Positions 34,222-45,754 of a stretch of 64,000 nt of DNA are shown here, piece by piece; the first letter of the stretch is position 1, and each line of letters opens with the position of its first letter. Where the stretch lies: assembly GCA_030035585.1 (NCBI GenBank), contig CM057482.1, forward strand, positions 44,063,501 to 44,127,500. The letters run 5' to 3'. The DNA is from Dugong dugon. Lineage: Eukaryota > Chordata > Mammalia > Sirenia > Dugongidae. A model generated the notes under the pieces. The model made no database searches, had not been told where the DNA came from, and saw only the letters and a list, made by a program, of their open reading frames with translations. Position numbers and translations under genes: made by a program.

Positions 34222-35240
34222 CTAGATTCAGCCTATGGTCTGAAGGTGTTTATTCTCAGATTGAAGGACTCCTTTTAATATGTCTTGTAAGTTTGGTTTG
34301 GTTTTTACGTAGTCCCTTAATTTCTGTTTATCTGGAAATGATCCCATTTCACCATCATATCTGAATGAGAGTTTTTCAGGATACATTATTCTTGGCTGGC
34401 AATTTTTTTTCTTTCAGGATTTATGTATGTAATCCCATTTCCTTCTTGCCTGCATGGTTTCTGCCTTATAATCCAAGCTTAATCTTATTGTTTCTCCTGT
34501 ATATGTGACTTTTTGTTTTTCTCGAGCTGCTCTCAGGATTCTTTGTTTCTCTTTGATTTTAGCAAGTGTGATTATGATATGCTTTGGTGATTTTCTTTTG
34601 GGGTCTATCCTATATGGGGTTCGTTGAGATTGTTGGATGGCCAGCTGTTCATCTTTCATAATATTGCAGAAGTTTTCTGTCAACAGTTCTTCAGTGATCT
34701 TCTCTGTGTTTTCTGTTTTCTCCACCTGTTCTGGAACTTTGATCACTCATAAATTTTTGCTTTTGATTGTATCCCACATAATTCTCAGGTTTTCTTCCCT
34801 TTTCTTCATTCTTTTTTCTGATTTTTCCTCAAACAGAGTTATATCCAAGTGTTTGTCTTCAATTTTGCTGATCCTGTCTTTCATCATTTCAGATCTGCTC
34901 CTCCGCCCTTCTATGACACTGTCCATTTCTGAAATCTTGTTGTTGATCTTTTGGATTTCTAATTGTTGTCTTCATATGATTTCTAGTTGTGAATTTACTT
35001 TAGCATTTTGGTCCTGTATTATTTTCTTGAATTCTTCCATTTTTTGTTTCTATTTTCCATGAATTTGTCTGCCTTTTCCATGAGTTTGTCTATTTTTTCC
35101 TCATTTTTGTCTGCTTTTTGCTTCAACTGTTGGATAATTCTGAATATTAGAGATTTGAATTCCCTATCAGGTAGTTCTAGTGTCTTTTCTTCTTCTGGAA
35201 AGTCATCTCGTGTTTTATTTTGGATGCCTACTGGAACCAT
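34222..35240 (-). pseudogene. L1-C ORF1 remnant
   Basis: Start is the ATG of MVPVGIQNK at 35238-35240. The amino-terminal half has lysine/glutamate-rich heptads (KADKNEEKIDKLMEKADKFMENR), which appear expanded compared with the other copies. The carboxy-terminal half (KTENTEKITEELLTENF...) is readable at 34414-34746. TGA (34747-34749) replaces the Arg codon at the start of the RNA-binding half, the same position as in L1-A and L1-D. Confidence 0.88.
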
Positions 35241-36744
35241 CCTGTCCTGTTTTTCTATGTTTTGATATTGTCTGCTCTCTTCAGGGCATTCAGTAGTTAT
35301 TTTCCTCATTTACTGATTGATTTGTTTGTTTATTCCTGCTTTATTGTTTTATTTGGTTATTTCTGCTCATGTAGGCTATGCGTTCTTTGTTTTTTGCTCA
35401 TCTGTTGGGCACGATACTTTGCATCTCCTTCTCCAATGGGCAGGGTCAGTCACTTATGTATGGTACAGCAGGGCAGGTCCAGCTGAAGGGGAATTGCTGG
35501 GATGGGTTGTTTGTGACAGCTGCTAGAGCTGATAGGGTGGACTCGGAATCAGTGCAGGGCAGGTTCTGGTAGGCTGCGCCTGTACTGCTTGGTTTTGTGA
35601 TGTTCAGCACATGGTGCAGGTAGGCAGGAAAGAGGGGGAGATTGCAATGTGAGGAGTTATGATGGGTATGGGAAAGAGGAGAGATAGAAGAGAGGAACAA
35701 GAGCCAAAAGCATGCACAAAAACAAAAAAGACTGCTAACAGAGTTTGCTATTGGAGTGGAAAGATTAGAGACTGGGAAATGGAGAAAAAAAGAAAGAAAA
35801 AGGGTAAAAGAAAAAAATGAATAAATCAAGAAACTGGAAATGAAAAAAGACAAAAAGGAAAAAAGAGAGAGAGGAAAACAAAACAAAGAAACAAACAAAC
35901 AAAAAAAAAAATAACAAACAAACCAGAAAAAAAAAATGCCCTCAGGGAAGTCACTGTGAATCTGCACAGAGTAAGGGAGTAGCTCCCAAGCTGTGCAGTA
36001 CTGCCCAGCTAGAAGGTCTCCCAAGCGCAGAAAAGAAAAATAAAACAAACAAACAAATTAGAAGAAACAAACAAACAAAAAAAAGACCTAGGGATCCTAC
36101 CGGTGTGGCAGCATGGGCTAGGAAGCAGTTTCACAGTCGAGCAGTGTTTTGCAGCCTTTCAGGAAGAGGCAAAGATTGCACACAGAGCCAGGTATTTGAG
36201 AGAAAAGAGGAGGAGGTGGTAAGAGGTAAGGAAGAAATCTAATGAAGCAGAAAAAAGCAACACCAGCAGCCAACAAATGGCACACAGGGAGCTGGCCAGT
36301 GCGGGCGGGTGGAATCCAGGTGACACCAGAGAGAAGCCAGTGCTTCCCAGCCAAAAGACTGTGGCCACAGGAAGCAGAGGAGGCCAGGTGGAGGTGAAGA
36401 AGGGTGTGGGTGGAAAGCTTATATTGTTGGTTACCAGTTGTTCTATTTCCTGCTGGAAACTCCATGATGCTGCTTTCTTGTACCCCCTGTTTGCTGATCT
36501 CCGATAGGAGTCCAAGATGGTGGATTCTTGCTGCGGTAGCTGATAGGGGACCTCTGCATATATCTCTCCTCGCTGTCTGTTCTCGATCAGTTTCTTATTC
36601 CATTTGGTGCTTGGCTGAGTTCTTTCCCTCTTCATTTGATGCTTAGGGTTTCAGGATTGATGTGTGATTCTGTTTGACTTAGTTTTTTGGATCTTTGCTG
36701 TGGAGGGGTGGCATGGTGCTTATGACTATAGTGCCATGTTACCC
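35241..36744 (-). promoter_or_regulatory. L1-C 5'UTR
   Basis: A 1.5-kb leader of the older type: one diverged monomer-like unit ('gtgccatttgttggctgctgg' near 36260-36290 in reverse), A/T-rich runs (35760-36090), and much less CpG than in L1-B or L1-D. Promoter role inferred from the family. Confidence 0.6.
36404..36646 (+). other. Antisense reading frame in L1-C 5'UTR (ORF0-like candidate)
   Basis: An 80-codon frame antisense to L1-C with ISDRSPRWWILAAVADRGPLHISLLA, then a CLAEFFPSSFDA end matching the L1-B product (CLAEFFISSFDV). It is at the same position as the frames in L1-A, L1-B and L1-D. Confidence 0.3.
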
Positions 36745-38390
36745 AATATGGAAGGATTTCATGGGCAAAATATTTAACTATGCAGAAAGTATCAAAAGAA
36801 GATGGAAGGAATACACAGAGTCACTGTACCAGAAAAGAATTTGTTGACATTCAGCCATTTCAGGAGGTAGCATATAATCAAGAACCAATGGCATTGAAGG
36901 AAGAACTCCAAGCTGCACTGAAAGCACTGGTGAAAAACAGCCTCCAGGAACCGATGGAATACCAATTCAGATGTTTCAACAAACAGATGTGGCACTAGAG
37001 GTGCTAATTTGTCTATGCCAAGAAATCTGGAAGACAATTACCTGGCCAACTGGCTAGAAGAGATCCATATTTGTGCCCATACCAAAGAGAGGTGATCCAA
37101 CAGAATGCAGAATTTATCAAACAATATTATTAATATCATATACAAGTAAAATTTGCAGAAGATAATTCAAAAATGGTTGCAGCAGTACATTGACAGGGAA
37201 CTTCCAGAAATTCAGAAGAAGACATGGAACAAGGGGCATCATTGCTGATGTCAGATGGATCTTGGCTGAAAGCAGAGAATACCAGAAAGATGTTTACCTG
37301 TGTTTTATTGACTATGCAAAGGCATTCGACTGTGTAGATCATAACAAATTATGGATAACACTGAGAAGTATGAGAATTCCAGAAGAATTGATTGTGTTTA
37401 TGAGGAAACGGTACATACACCAAAAGGCAGAGGTTGAACAGAACAAAGGGATACTATGTGATTTAAAGTCAGGAAAGGTGTGCATCAGGGTTGTATCCTT
37501 TCATCATACTTATTCAAACTTTATGCTGAGCCAATAATCTGAGAAGCTGGACTATATGAAGAAAAACTTGGCATCAGGATTGGAAGAAGACTCTTTAACA
37601 ACCTGCATTATGCAGATGACATAACTTTCCTTGCTGAAAGTGAAGAGGACTTTAAGCACTTATTGATGAAGATCAAAGACTACAACAGCCTCAATATGGA
37701 TTACACCTAAACATAAAGAAAACAAAAATCCTCACAACTGGACCAATAAGCTACATCATAATAAATGGAGAAAAGATTGTAATTGTCAAGGATTTCATTT
37801 TACCTGGATCCAAAATCAATGCTCATGGAAGCAGCGGTCAAGAAATCAAACAACATATTACAATGGGCAAATCTGCTGCAAAAGACCTCTTTAAAGTGTT
37901 AAAGAGCAAACATGTCACTTTGAGGACTAAGATGCACCTGACCCAAGCCATGGTACATTCAGTTGCCTCATATCCATAGGAAAGCTGGACAATGAATAAG
38001 GAAGACCGAAGAAGAATTGATGCCTTTAAATTATGGTGTTGGTGAAGAATAATGAATACACCATGGACTACCAGAAGAATGAACAAATCTGTCTTGAAAG
38101 AAGTACAACCAGAATGCTCCTTAGAAGCAAGGATGGGAGACTTCATCTCACCTAATTTGGACATGATGTCAGGAGGGACCAGTCCCTGGAGAAGGACATC
38201 ATACTTGGTAGAGTGTCAGGGAAAGAGAGGAAGACCCTTAAAGAGATGCATTGATACAGTGTCTGCAAGGATGGGCTCAAGCATAACAAGGATTGTGAGA
38301 ATGCTGCAGGACTGGGCAGTGTTTTGTTCTGTTGTACATAGGACTGTTATGAATCTAAACTAACTCAATGGCACCTAACAAAAACAAAAA
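36745..38390 (+). pseudogene. RTE1 LINE, right piece, with reverse-transcriptase remnant
   Basis: Continues the RTE1 copy from 28640. Reverse-transcriptase motifs are recognisable: motif A as CFIDYAKAFDCVDH (about 37300-37335) and the catalytic YADD at 37609-37620. The carboxy-terminal region continues to 38363. The frame is broken repeatedly (open stretches 36780-36998, 37190-37537, 38052-38363). It ends with the RTE tail 'gcacctaacaaaaacaaaaa'. Confidence 0.9.
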
Positions 38391-38405
38391 CATAGAGTTT
38401 TGCAA
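38391..38405 (+). repeat. Target-site duplication of the interrupted RTE1, right copy
   Basis: CATAGAGTTTTGCAA, one mismatch to 28524-28538. Confidence 0.85.
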
Positions 38406-38560
38406 TCTCACCGCTATCTAATTTTAGAACATTTTCTTCAGCCCAAATAGAAACCCCATACCCACTAGCAGTCCTTCCTTATCCCTTGTACCCTCTGTAC
38501 TTGGCAGCCACTAATCTCCCTGTGGGAGTTTTGGTAATTGTCCACTCTCATCCTTTCAGG
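38406..38560 (-). mobile_element. L1M 3'UTR fragment, right piece
   Basis: Resumes the L1M 3'UTR of 28400-28523: 'ctaattttagaacattttc', 'cccatacccactagcag', 'gccactaatctccc'. Confidence 0.82.
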
Positions 38561-39462
38561 TGTTCTTTCTGACCTGGGGGGGCATTCTTCACATGAATGT
38601 GCTGATCTGTACTTAATGAATACCGAAAGGGGACCCTCTAGGAGAATGAAGGAGAAATTTCACCTCTCACCATTGTAGGACTAGATGGACCTAGTTTGTA
38701 ATTACCTACAACCTGAGACCACCTGTGGAGCATACTACCGCTGCTACCCCAGTCCTGCCATTTCCAACCTCCAGAAGTGACAAGTGTTCTCCACAAACAT
38801 GTGGAGCATGATTTTTTAAGTGTCCAGATCAAGAAACAATATGGAGCAAGTGAAACAAGAAAAAAGAATAATTGTTTCCAACACAAATGATTTCAAGAAC
38901 TTCCTAGTGATCTTGATTCAAAGAGATAGCACTTGTTCAAACACAGAGAGACCCTCAGAATATCCAGTTTCCACTCCTCTCTGCTACCACCACCCCTATT
39001 CTAACTTTAAAAAGTTAGATATATTAAGGGATTTCCTGCCTGGCAAATATGTGGACCCTTGCCTGAACCCTACCCTACCTCTCTTTCCTGTGATGGTGAA
39101 TCCATCCTGAAAACTTTATAGAGGTAAAATCGTATCTGCTTGACAGTGATGTTCCCCACTTCACTTCAGTTAAGCTTTCAATTCAAGCATTTTTCTCACC
39201 TCCTTATTGAACTGTCATGGTCTGCATGCAAATATCCACACGCCTTCATAAAGCCCTTGTCATTGATGGTGTCCCTATATTTCATGTTCCCTTTGTAACA
39301 TATATCCTATGCCTCTATATTTAAATTCCTTGATGATTTGCAGTGGTTGTCATCTCTTACCTATTTCCACTTAATAAATCATAATCAATTCACTGTACTA
39401 ATACACCTATAAATTGATTAAGAATTCAACAAGATCCTTGGTTCCCGTAGCAACAGCCTTGC
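38561..39462. other. Single-copy intergenic DNA
   Basis: No gene. A 96-codon plus frame (38820-39110) and an 82-codon minus frame (38638-38886) overlap and have no domains. Confidence 0.45.
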
Positions 39463-39474
39463 TCTTTCAGTTTA

Positions 39475-39670
39475 AAACCTGTAAACCAGTTGCTTTGAAG
39501 TCAATTCTGACTCATGGTAACCTCATATGTGTCAGAGTAGAACTGTGTGCCGTAAGGTTTTCAACAGCTGTGATCTTTCAGAAGTAGACTGCCAGGAATT
39601 TCTTCTGAGCTGCATCTGGGTGAATTTGAACCAGTTTGTAGCCAACTGTTGGTGCCACTCAGGGATGCTT
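39475..39670 (-). mobile_element. AfroSINE-type SINE, second subfamily
   Basis: The reverse complement carries the same internal block as the copy at 11425 ('ctggcagtctacttctgaaa'). Target-site duplication TCTTTCAGTTTA (39463-39474) and TCTTTCAATTTA (39671-39682), one mismatch. Confidence 0.88.
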
Positions 39671-39682
39671 TCTTTCAATTTA

Positions 39683-40359
39683 TAGGCTCTGAAAGTTAAA
39701 TCAACCTATAATGATAGACTTTTCATTCCACTGTGGAAAGCCTGGTCTTTCCATCAATTAAACCCATCACTAAGATTATTTGGTGTAAGTCTCCATCGTA
39801 CTTTCAATCCATGTTTATTTTTAGTGCCCAATTTCTTTCAAGGGGGTCTTTTTAGAATGCCTAATTTGAATGCTGAGCTGAAGAAAAAGTGTGTCTTCAT
39901 GTATAAATATAATAGATTAATCATTCCTTTGTATGCCATGCAGTAGCATTCTAACATGGTTGATTTTGTTACATTATATAAATAGTATGATGTGGTTGAT
40001 ATGTTTAAGACAATTGAAATGTTGACTGTTATCCAAGGAGTCAGTTAACAAAACCCATTTTATGCTATTGACTTCATCTCACGTGTTAATGAAATTCAGA
40101 CTATCTTTTTGTGTATATCAGGTACTCAAGAAGCATGCAAATATGTGTGCCATTTATATCTGTATTAATGTGTTACAAAGGCAAACCTTAAAAAAGTAAG
40201 CAACTTTTCATTGAGCCACTTCTAATCTGTGTTCTTTTTAAATGGATTATAATTATTACCATGACAAATTCACATATACACGATTATATTAAGTTGATTC
40301 CTGAACTCATATACTTACAAAGTAATTTGAAGTCGAAGAGATCTTAGTTATATTTTAAG
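39683..40359. other. Single-copy AT-rich DNA
   Basis: No gene or assigned repeat. Confidence 0.5.
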
Positions 40360-40480
40360 ACATTAATATTTTCCAAAGAGGAAAATGAGGTCCAAAGATG
40401 TTGAGTCACTTTACTAAGATCACAGAGACACATTTAAGAGCTCAAGGAACTAAAACATAAGTGTATGCACCTGAAATATA
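40360..40480 (-). mobile_element. MIR SINE fragment
   Basis: In reverse it follows the MIR core ('gaggaaaatgaggtccaaag', 'gagtcactttactaagatcacagag'). Diverged. Confidence 0.6.
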
Positions 40481-41520
40481 CAATTTCAACCAGATATTTC
40501 AGAGTGCTCATAAATGGTTGAATGAAGACAAGGATAGAAACAGTTTAATATTTCAACTGTTTAAAAGGAAAGAAGTATCTGTAGGTGACAATGATGAATT
40601 TCCTTCAAAATAATATTATTGAAGTGATCAGTTCTCTAAAACATGAGTGAATCATTGGAGAGGGAAAGTGAGTCATCAGGCAAAATACTCACAATTACAA
40701 TATCCCAATTCTCCTGAAATAAATCTTAAAATAGCTGTATAGTCTCTCTAGAGCCAAGGAAAGAAGGGTGTACTCCAAAAGCAAAGATGTGACATATTCT
40801 TCAAAATTATTCTAATTATTAAAAAGCCAAATAATGCAAAATAAGTGCTTTGAATCATAATAAATGTTACATTTTGCATGCTACTTCTTTTAGTTAGTAT
40901 TTGTACCAGAATAATCACAGAGTTTATTTGTTTTGCTGAGTGGGGTCAACAAGTTTGGAGACTGAGCTGAATTTCATGGGCCAACAAAGGACGCTGAGCA
41001 TGGCAGTCTTCCAGAGGATTCCTCTACGGAAGAGACACCACCAAATTTACAATATTAACCCTTTGACCCAATTATTTCCTGCTTTGAATTTTTTGTTGAT
41101 ACCATGCGTTTTCATTAAGGGAAGCATGCTGAATCATTGAATGTGTCTGAATTTTTAGTAGGTAGTATGGGGATTTTTGTTTTCTTGTCCCCTCCCACAA
41201 GCCTACCCTAAGTGTTTAGCAGTACATATGAAGTATCACTAATATACCCCAGAGTTCCCACCAGGGTCTAGTGGTACATACGTGTAACAAATAAAAATTT
41301 TCAAAATTTCTTTTTTCCTACCAAAAATTCAGACAATCTCATACAATACCCTGTAAAAACAGTAATTTGCAGCACACGCCTGTTTGTTCGATTTCAAACA
41401 GCCATAAAGTCCCCTGCCTTTCAGCAGCACACACTGTCAGTAGTTCAGTAGCTTCCCTATAAACTCCAGAGGCTGAAAAATTTCATGGTTGCTATATGTA
41501 CCACTGGGCATGAAAAGGTT
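40481..41520. other. Single-copy AT-rich DNA
   Basis: No gene. The 66-codon frame at 40940-41140 has no recognisable domain. Confidence 0.5.
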
Positions 41521-41532
41521 TTAATATGTACA

Positions 41533-41703
41533 CACACAAAATAAAGCTAACCTCGTTGCCATTGAGTCGATTCCAACTCATAGCGACCCTATAGGACAGA
41601 GTAAAACTGCCCCTGTAGGGTTTCCAAAGAGTGGCTGGTGGATTTGAACTGCTGACCTTTTGGTTAGCAGCTGAGCTCTTGACCACTGTGCCATCAGGGC
41701 TCC
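41533..41703 (-). mobile_element. AfroSINE-type SINE, short form, with perfect target-site duplication
   Basis: Reverse complement from 'ggagccctgatggcacagtg' to the tail. A perfect 12-bp target-site duplication TTAATATGTACA lies at 41521-41532 and 41704-41715. Low divergence and perfect duplication suggest a relatively recent insertion. Confidence 0.95.
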
Positions 41704-41854
41704 TTAATATGTACAGATAGGCATTAATATTTGAAGAAGATGGAAGATTAGTTTAATTTAGTTTGTATTTTTTGCTTAAGTGGAATATTAACATACATTT
41801 TTTCCCCTCTGATACATACTTATTTTATTTTAAAATTTGCCTAGGGTTATTTTA

Positions 41855-42052
41855 GAGGGCAGTAGTGGTTCAGTGGTAGAATTCTTACCCTCCATGCAGA
41901 AGACCAAGTTCAATTCTCAGCCACCGCATCTGAAGTGCAGCCACTACCCATCTATCAGTGGTGGCTTGTGTGTCGCTAAGATGTTATACAGATTTCAATG
42001 CAGCATCCAGACTAAGACAGACTAGGAAGTCGGCAGCTAAAACAACAACAAC
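41855..42052 (+). mobile_element. tRNA-Gly-like SINE with RTE-type tail, internally deleted
   Basis: The first ~70 bp resemble tRNA-Gly(GCC): A-box-like TGGTTCAGTGG (41866-41876), 'tagaattct', and a B-box-like GTTCAATTC near 41909. The body ('cagcatccagactaagacagactaggaag') is shared with RTE1 5'-leader-related elements, and the end is an RTE-type 'cggcagctaaaacaacaacaac' tail. About 150 bp between body and tail seem to be missing. Target-site duplication AGGGTTATTTTA / AGGCTTATTTTA (41843-41854 and 42053-42064). Confidence 0.8.
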
Positions 42053-42064
42053 AGGCTTATTTTA

Positions 42065-43456
42065 ACTTTAAATATGTCCATATTTGCCTCATACATTTTA
42101 GCAGCTGCAGAGTATTCCATAATATCAAACGTATCGTTATTTATCGAAGAATTCTGTTATCGATTGATTTTTAAGTTGTTTGCAAATTCTTCTATTACAA
42201 ACAAGCTATATGGACATATTCATCTGAGACAATTTCCTCAAAGGAGAATTGCTTAGTCCAAAATTATACTCATGGAAAATAATTACAGATCCTGCTAAAC
42301 TGTCTTCAAAAATTAACTTAATAGTTGTGATTTAATGGAAAGTTTCCTCACATTTTTGCCAACACTTCATATCAATCTTTCTTCCTTCTTTGTGTCTATT
42401 CTTACTGAGGGGGAGAAAAAGACATTTTATGAGGCTATTTGATTTTTTACTCTCCTGGTTGCCAATGAGGCTGAGTATTTCCTCATATGTTTAGTAGCCA
42501 TTTATATTTCTTTTTCTGGGAATTCTTTTATATTTCCTCTTTTCCCATTTTTCTTTTGTCTTTTTCTTATTGATTGGTGGGAAATTTTTATATATTCATG
42601 ATATAGTTATCAAATTAATAGATGTCAGGCATTTTTTCTCCATCTGTTGCTTGATTTTGAACTTGAAGTTATCTTTTCCATGAAGAAATTTTCAACTGCA
42701 TTTAGTCAAATCTGGCAATCTTTCATTTGGAGATTTCTAGGTTTTAAGTTCTACTTAAAAAGAGCCTCCTTATTAGTAAAATATAGAATCATTTTCCTAT
42801 ATGTTGCTATAATACTTTATAATGGGGGGGTTAGTTCTTTGATCTATCTGAAAGTTTTTGTGTACGTTGTGTAATATGGGTCTAATTATTTATTCCATAA
42901 AGACAGAAACCATCACAGTATCAACTGTGAATAATCCATCTCTCCCCGCTCTTTTGAGATGCCACCATAAACTAAATTTCCTATTTTCTCTCATTGACAA
43001 AATTGTTTATTTCTGGTCCAATATCATCTTTTCACTTAATATAGGCTGTGCATTTGTTTGTTTTTTGTTTTGTATAATCATTCTTTTCTCTCAAAATAAT
43101 CCTATGTGTATTTGTGCAAGTTTTAAGATGAATTTTAGGCTAAAAATTTTGCAAAATATCCTACTAGGAGTTTGATTTCACAGTGATTAAAAAGGCTTTG
43201 TCAACATTCTGCTTAAGGCAGCATATTGTTTCAATGCCAATTAGATCAATGTCCTTATAATATTATATTGAGATTGTTTCCATATTTAACAAATATAAGA
43301 CTATTGGTTTTTCATTAAGATTTGTACTCATGATTATTTTCTTTAAGATTGATTCCTGAAAGTGGAATTACTAGGTCAAAGTACATAAAGATTATAATGT
43401 TTTAAGGATTTAGGATATTTGTCAATGTTCTCTACAAAAATAATTTTATGTACCCA
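42065..43456 (-). mobile_element. L1ME LINE fragment, left piece
   Basis: Ancient L1 in reverse: the ORF2 end and upstream parts are recognisable by 'gccaacacttcatatcaatc', 'ggctgagtatttcctcatatg', 'tttttcttattgattggtggg' and 'atctatctgaaagtttttgtg'. The last 180 bp may be a second fragment of the same kind. Interrupted by RTE1 at 43470. Confidence 0.75.
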
Positions 43457-43469
43457 CCAGTGATGCAAA
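43457..43469 (+). repeat. Target-site duplication of RTE1, left copy
   Basis: CCAGTGATGCAAA, repeated exactly at 44201-44213. Confidence 0.92.
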
Positions 43470-44200
43470 CTGAAGAGGACTTGAAGCACTTACTGATGAA
43501 AATCAAAGACTACAGCCTTCAATATGGATTACACCTCAACATAAAGAAAACAAAAATCCTCACAACTGGACCAGTAAGCAACATCATGATAAATGGAGAA
43601 AAGATTGAAGTTATCAAGGATTTCATTTTACTTGGTTTCATAATCAGCACCCATGGAAGCAACAGTCAAGAAATCAAATTACGAATTGCATTGGGAAAAT
43701 CTGCTGCAAAAGATCTCTTTAAAGTGTTAAAAAGCAAAGATGTCACCTTGAAGATGTGCACCTGACCTAAGCCATGGTGTTTTCAATCACCTCATATGCA
43801 TCAAAAGCTGGACAACGAATAAGGAAGACGGAGGAAGAATTGATGTCTTTAATTATGGTGTTGGTGAAGAATATTGACTATACCACGGACAGCCAAAAGA
43901 ATGAAAAAATTTGTCTTGGAAGAAGTACAGCCTGAATGATCCTTAGAAGCAAGGGTGGCAAGACTTTGTCTCACATACTTTGGAAATGTTATCAGGAGGG
44001 ATCAGTCCCTGGAGAAGGATATCATATTTGGTAAAGTAGAGGGTCAGTGAAAAAGAGGAAGAGCCCAATGAGATGGATTGGCACAGTGACTGCAACAACG
44101 GGCTCAAGCACAAGGATTGTGAGATGGCACAGTGTTTCATTCTGTTATACATAGGGTCGCTATGAGTCGGTACTGGCTTGACGGCAAGTAACAACGACAA
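43470..44200 (+). mobile_element. RTE1 LINE, 5'-truncated, with perfect target-site duplication
   Basis: A 731-bp 3' segment of RTE1 starting at 'ctgaagaggacttgaagcac' and ending in the tail 'acggcaagtaacaacgacaa'. The first 105 codons stay open (43448-43765: EEDLKHLLMKIKDYSLQYGLHLNIKKTK...) and belong to the thumb and carboxy-terminal region; the rest has stops. A perfect 13-bp duplication flanks it. Confidence 0.93.
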
Positions 44201-44530
44201 CCAGTGATGCAAAAAATTGCCTGTGTCATTGCACGCTTTGCAGCATTGAGCATTTTCACTTTGTCAGTCTTATAAGCACAATCATTCTATCTTATTCATA
44301 TTTGTTTACTCTGAGATTGAATATTTAACTATTTTTGTTAGCAATATGCATATACTAATCTCTGTTCCATTCTTTGATTAGTTACTAGGCTTTAGAGATG
44401 CTCATAATTAGAAAACAAATTACATTAGCCCATTGTAAAATTGGTAGCAGTTTTATTTTTCTCAGTTGTTTTACTTACTCTTCAAACATGATCGTATTTT
44501 ATACGTTAAGAAAATTTATTTTCAATTGCC
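44201..44530 (-). mobile_element. L1ME LINE fragment, right piece (with right target-site duplication 44201-44213)
   Basis: Continues the L1ME from before the RTE1 insertion ('gcagcattgagcattttcac'). Strongly diverged; the right limit is uncertain. Confidence 0.55.
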
Positions 44531-44532
44531 AT

Positions 44533-44701
44533 TAAACCCATTGCAGTCAAGTTGATTCTGACTCAGAGTAGGACAGAGTAGAACTGCCCTACAGGACAGA
44601 GTAGAACTGCCCCATAAGGTTTCCAAAGAGCGACTGGCAGATTCGAACCGCCAACCTTTTGATTAGAGCCCAGCTCTTAACCATTGCACCACCAGTGCTC
44701 C
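44533..44701 (-). mobile_element. AfroSINE-type SINE with a 23-bp internal duplication
   Basis: A standard short-form SINE in reverse, except that AGGACAGAGTAGAACTGCCC occurs twice (44570 and 44593), a 23-bp tandem duplication inside the body. Confidence 0.9.
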
Positions 44702-44734
44702 AAGCTTTGTTAATTCCCTCACATGAAGAGTTTT

Positions 44735-45001
44735 GTTGTTGTTGTTAATTGCTGTCCCATCAGCTCCAACTCATGGTGACCTTATGTACAACAGAAGGAC
44801 ACACTGGCCCGTCCTGCACCATCTTCATGGCCACTGGTATGTTTGAATCTATTGTTGCAGCTGTTGTATCAATCCATCTCATTGAAGGTTACCCTTGTTT
44901 TCACTAACCCTGTACCAAACATGATGTCATTTTCTAGCAATTGGTCTTTCCTGATAACATGTCCAAAGTAAGCAACTTGAAGTCTTGCCATCCTCATTTC
45001 T
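44735..45001 (-). mobile_element. RTE1 LINE fragment, left piece
   Basis: The RTE1 3' end in reverse from the 'aacaacaacaaca' tail to 'gatggcaagacttcaagttg'. It is interrupted at 45001 by a truncated L1 and continues at 45700. Confidence 0.88.
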
Positions 45002-45699
45002 TTTTTTTTTTTTAATTGTACTTTAGATGAAGGTTTACAGAACAAGTAGTTTCTCATTAAACAGTTAGTACACATATTGTTTTATGACATTGGTTAACAA
45101 CCCCACAACATGTCAACACTCTCCCTTCTCGACCTTGGGTTCCCTATTACCAGCTTTCCTGTCCCCTCCTGCCTTCTAGTCTTTGTCCCTGGGCAGTTGT
45201 GTCCCATGAGTCTCATTTTGCTTTATGGGTATGTCTAATCTTTGCCTGAAGGGTGAACCTCAGGAGTGACTTCATTACTGAGCTAAGAGAGGGCCCGGGA
45301 GCCATACTCTCAGGGTTTCTCCAGTCTCTGTCAGGCCAGTAAGTCTGGCCTTTTTTTTGTGAGTTAGAATTTTGTTCTACATTTTTCTCCAGCTCTGCCC
45401 AGGACCCTCTGTTGTGATCCCTGTCAGAGCAGTCAGTGGTGGTAGCAGGGCACCATCTATTTGTACTGGCTCAGTCTGGTGGAGGTCGTGGTAGTTGTGG
45501 TCCATTAGTCCTTTGGACTAATCTTTCCCTTGTGTCTTGTTTTCTTCATTCTCCCTTGCTCCTGAAGGGGTGAGACCAGTGGAGTATCTTAGATGGCTGC
45601 TCACAGGCCCCAGATGCTACTCACCAAGGTAGAATGTAGAACATTTTCTTTATAAACTATGTTATGCCAGTTGAGCTAGATAGTCCCCGAGACCATTGT
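45002..45699 (-). mobile_element. Truncated lineage-specific L1 (3'UTR only) inside RTE1
   Basis: About 700 bp of the L1 3'UTR in reverse, starting with the poly-T tail and a single terminal module ('cgaccttgggttccctattacc'), then the 3'UTR body to 'gagctagatagtccccgagac'. A 13-bp target-site duplication CATCCTCATTTCT (44989-45001 and 45700-45712) derives from the RTE1 host. Unlike the full-length copies it has only one terminal module. Confidence 0.93.
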
Positions 45700-45750
45700 C
45701 ATCCTCATTTCTAAGAAGTATTCTAACTGTATTTCTTCTAAGACTGATCC
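45700..45750 (-). mobile_element. RTE1 LINE fragment, right piece
   Basis: RTE1 resumes with 'ctaagaagtattctaactgt' and ends near 45750. Confidence 0.8.
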
Positions 45751-45754
45751 TATG

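Larger units (their letters stand above)
28641..36744 (-). mobile_element. L1-C: full-length lineage-specific L1, minus strand, inside RTE1
   Basis: An 8.1-kb L1 in reverse: A-tail and two-part 3'UTR on the left, ORF2, an A-rich spacer with a long A-run, ORF1 and a 1.5-kb 5'UTR on the right, ending at the family 5' end (reverse complement of 'tgtggaggggtggcatggtgc'). Flanks AATATTGAAGAA (28629-28640) and AATATGGAAGGA (36745-36756) look like a target-site duplication with two changes. Its 5'UTR is of an older type with one diverged monomer. ORFs are heavily damaged. Confidence 0.92.

Noticed and set aside
36780-37537. Domesticated reverse transcriptase from RTE1
   Set aside because: The frame is broken by several shifts and stops, and the copy is 5'-truncated and split by L1-C.
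41856-41930. Possible functional tRNA-Gly gene
   Set aside because: The A and B boxes are degenerate, the stem regions are mutated, the sequence continues into a SINE body with an RTE-type tail, and it is flanked by a target-site duplication.
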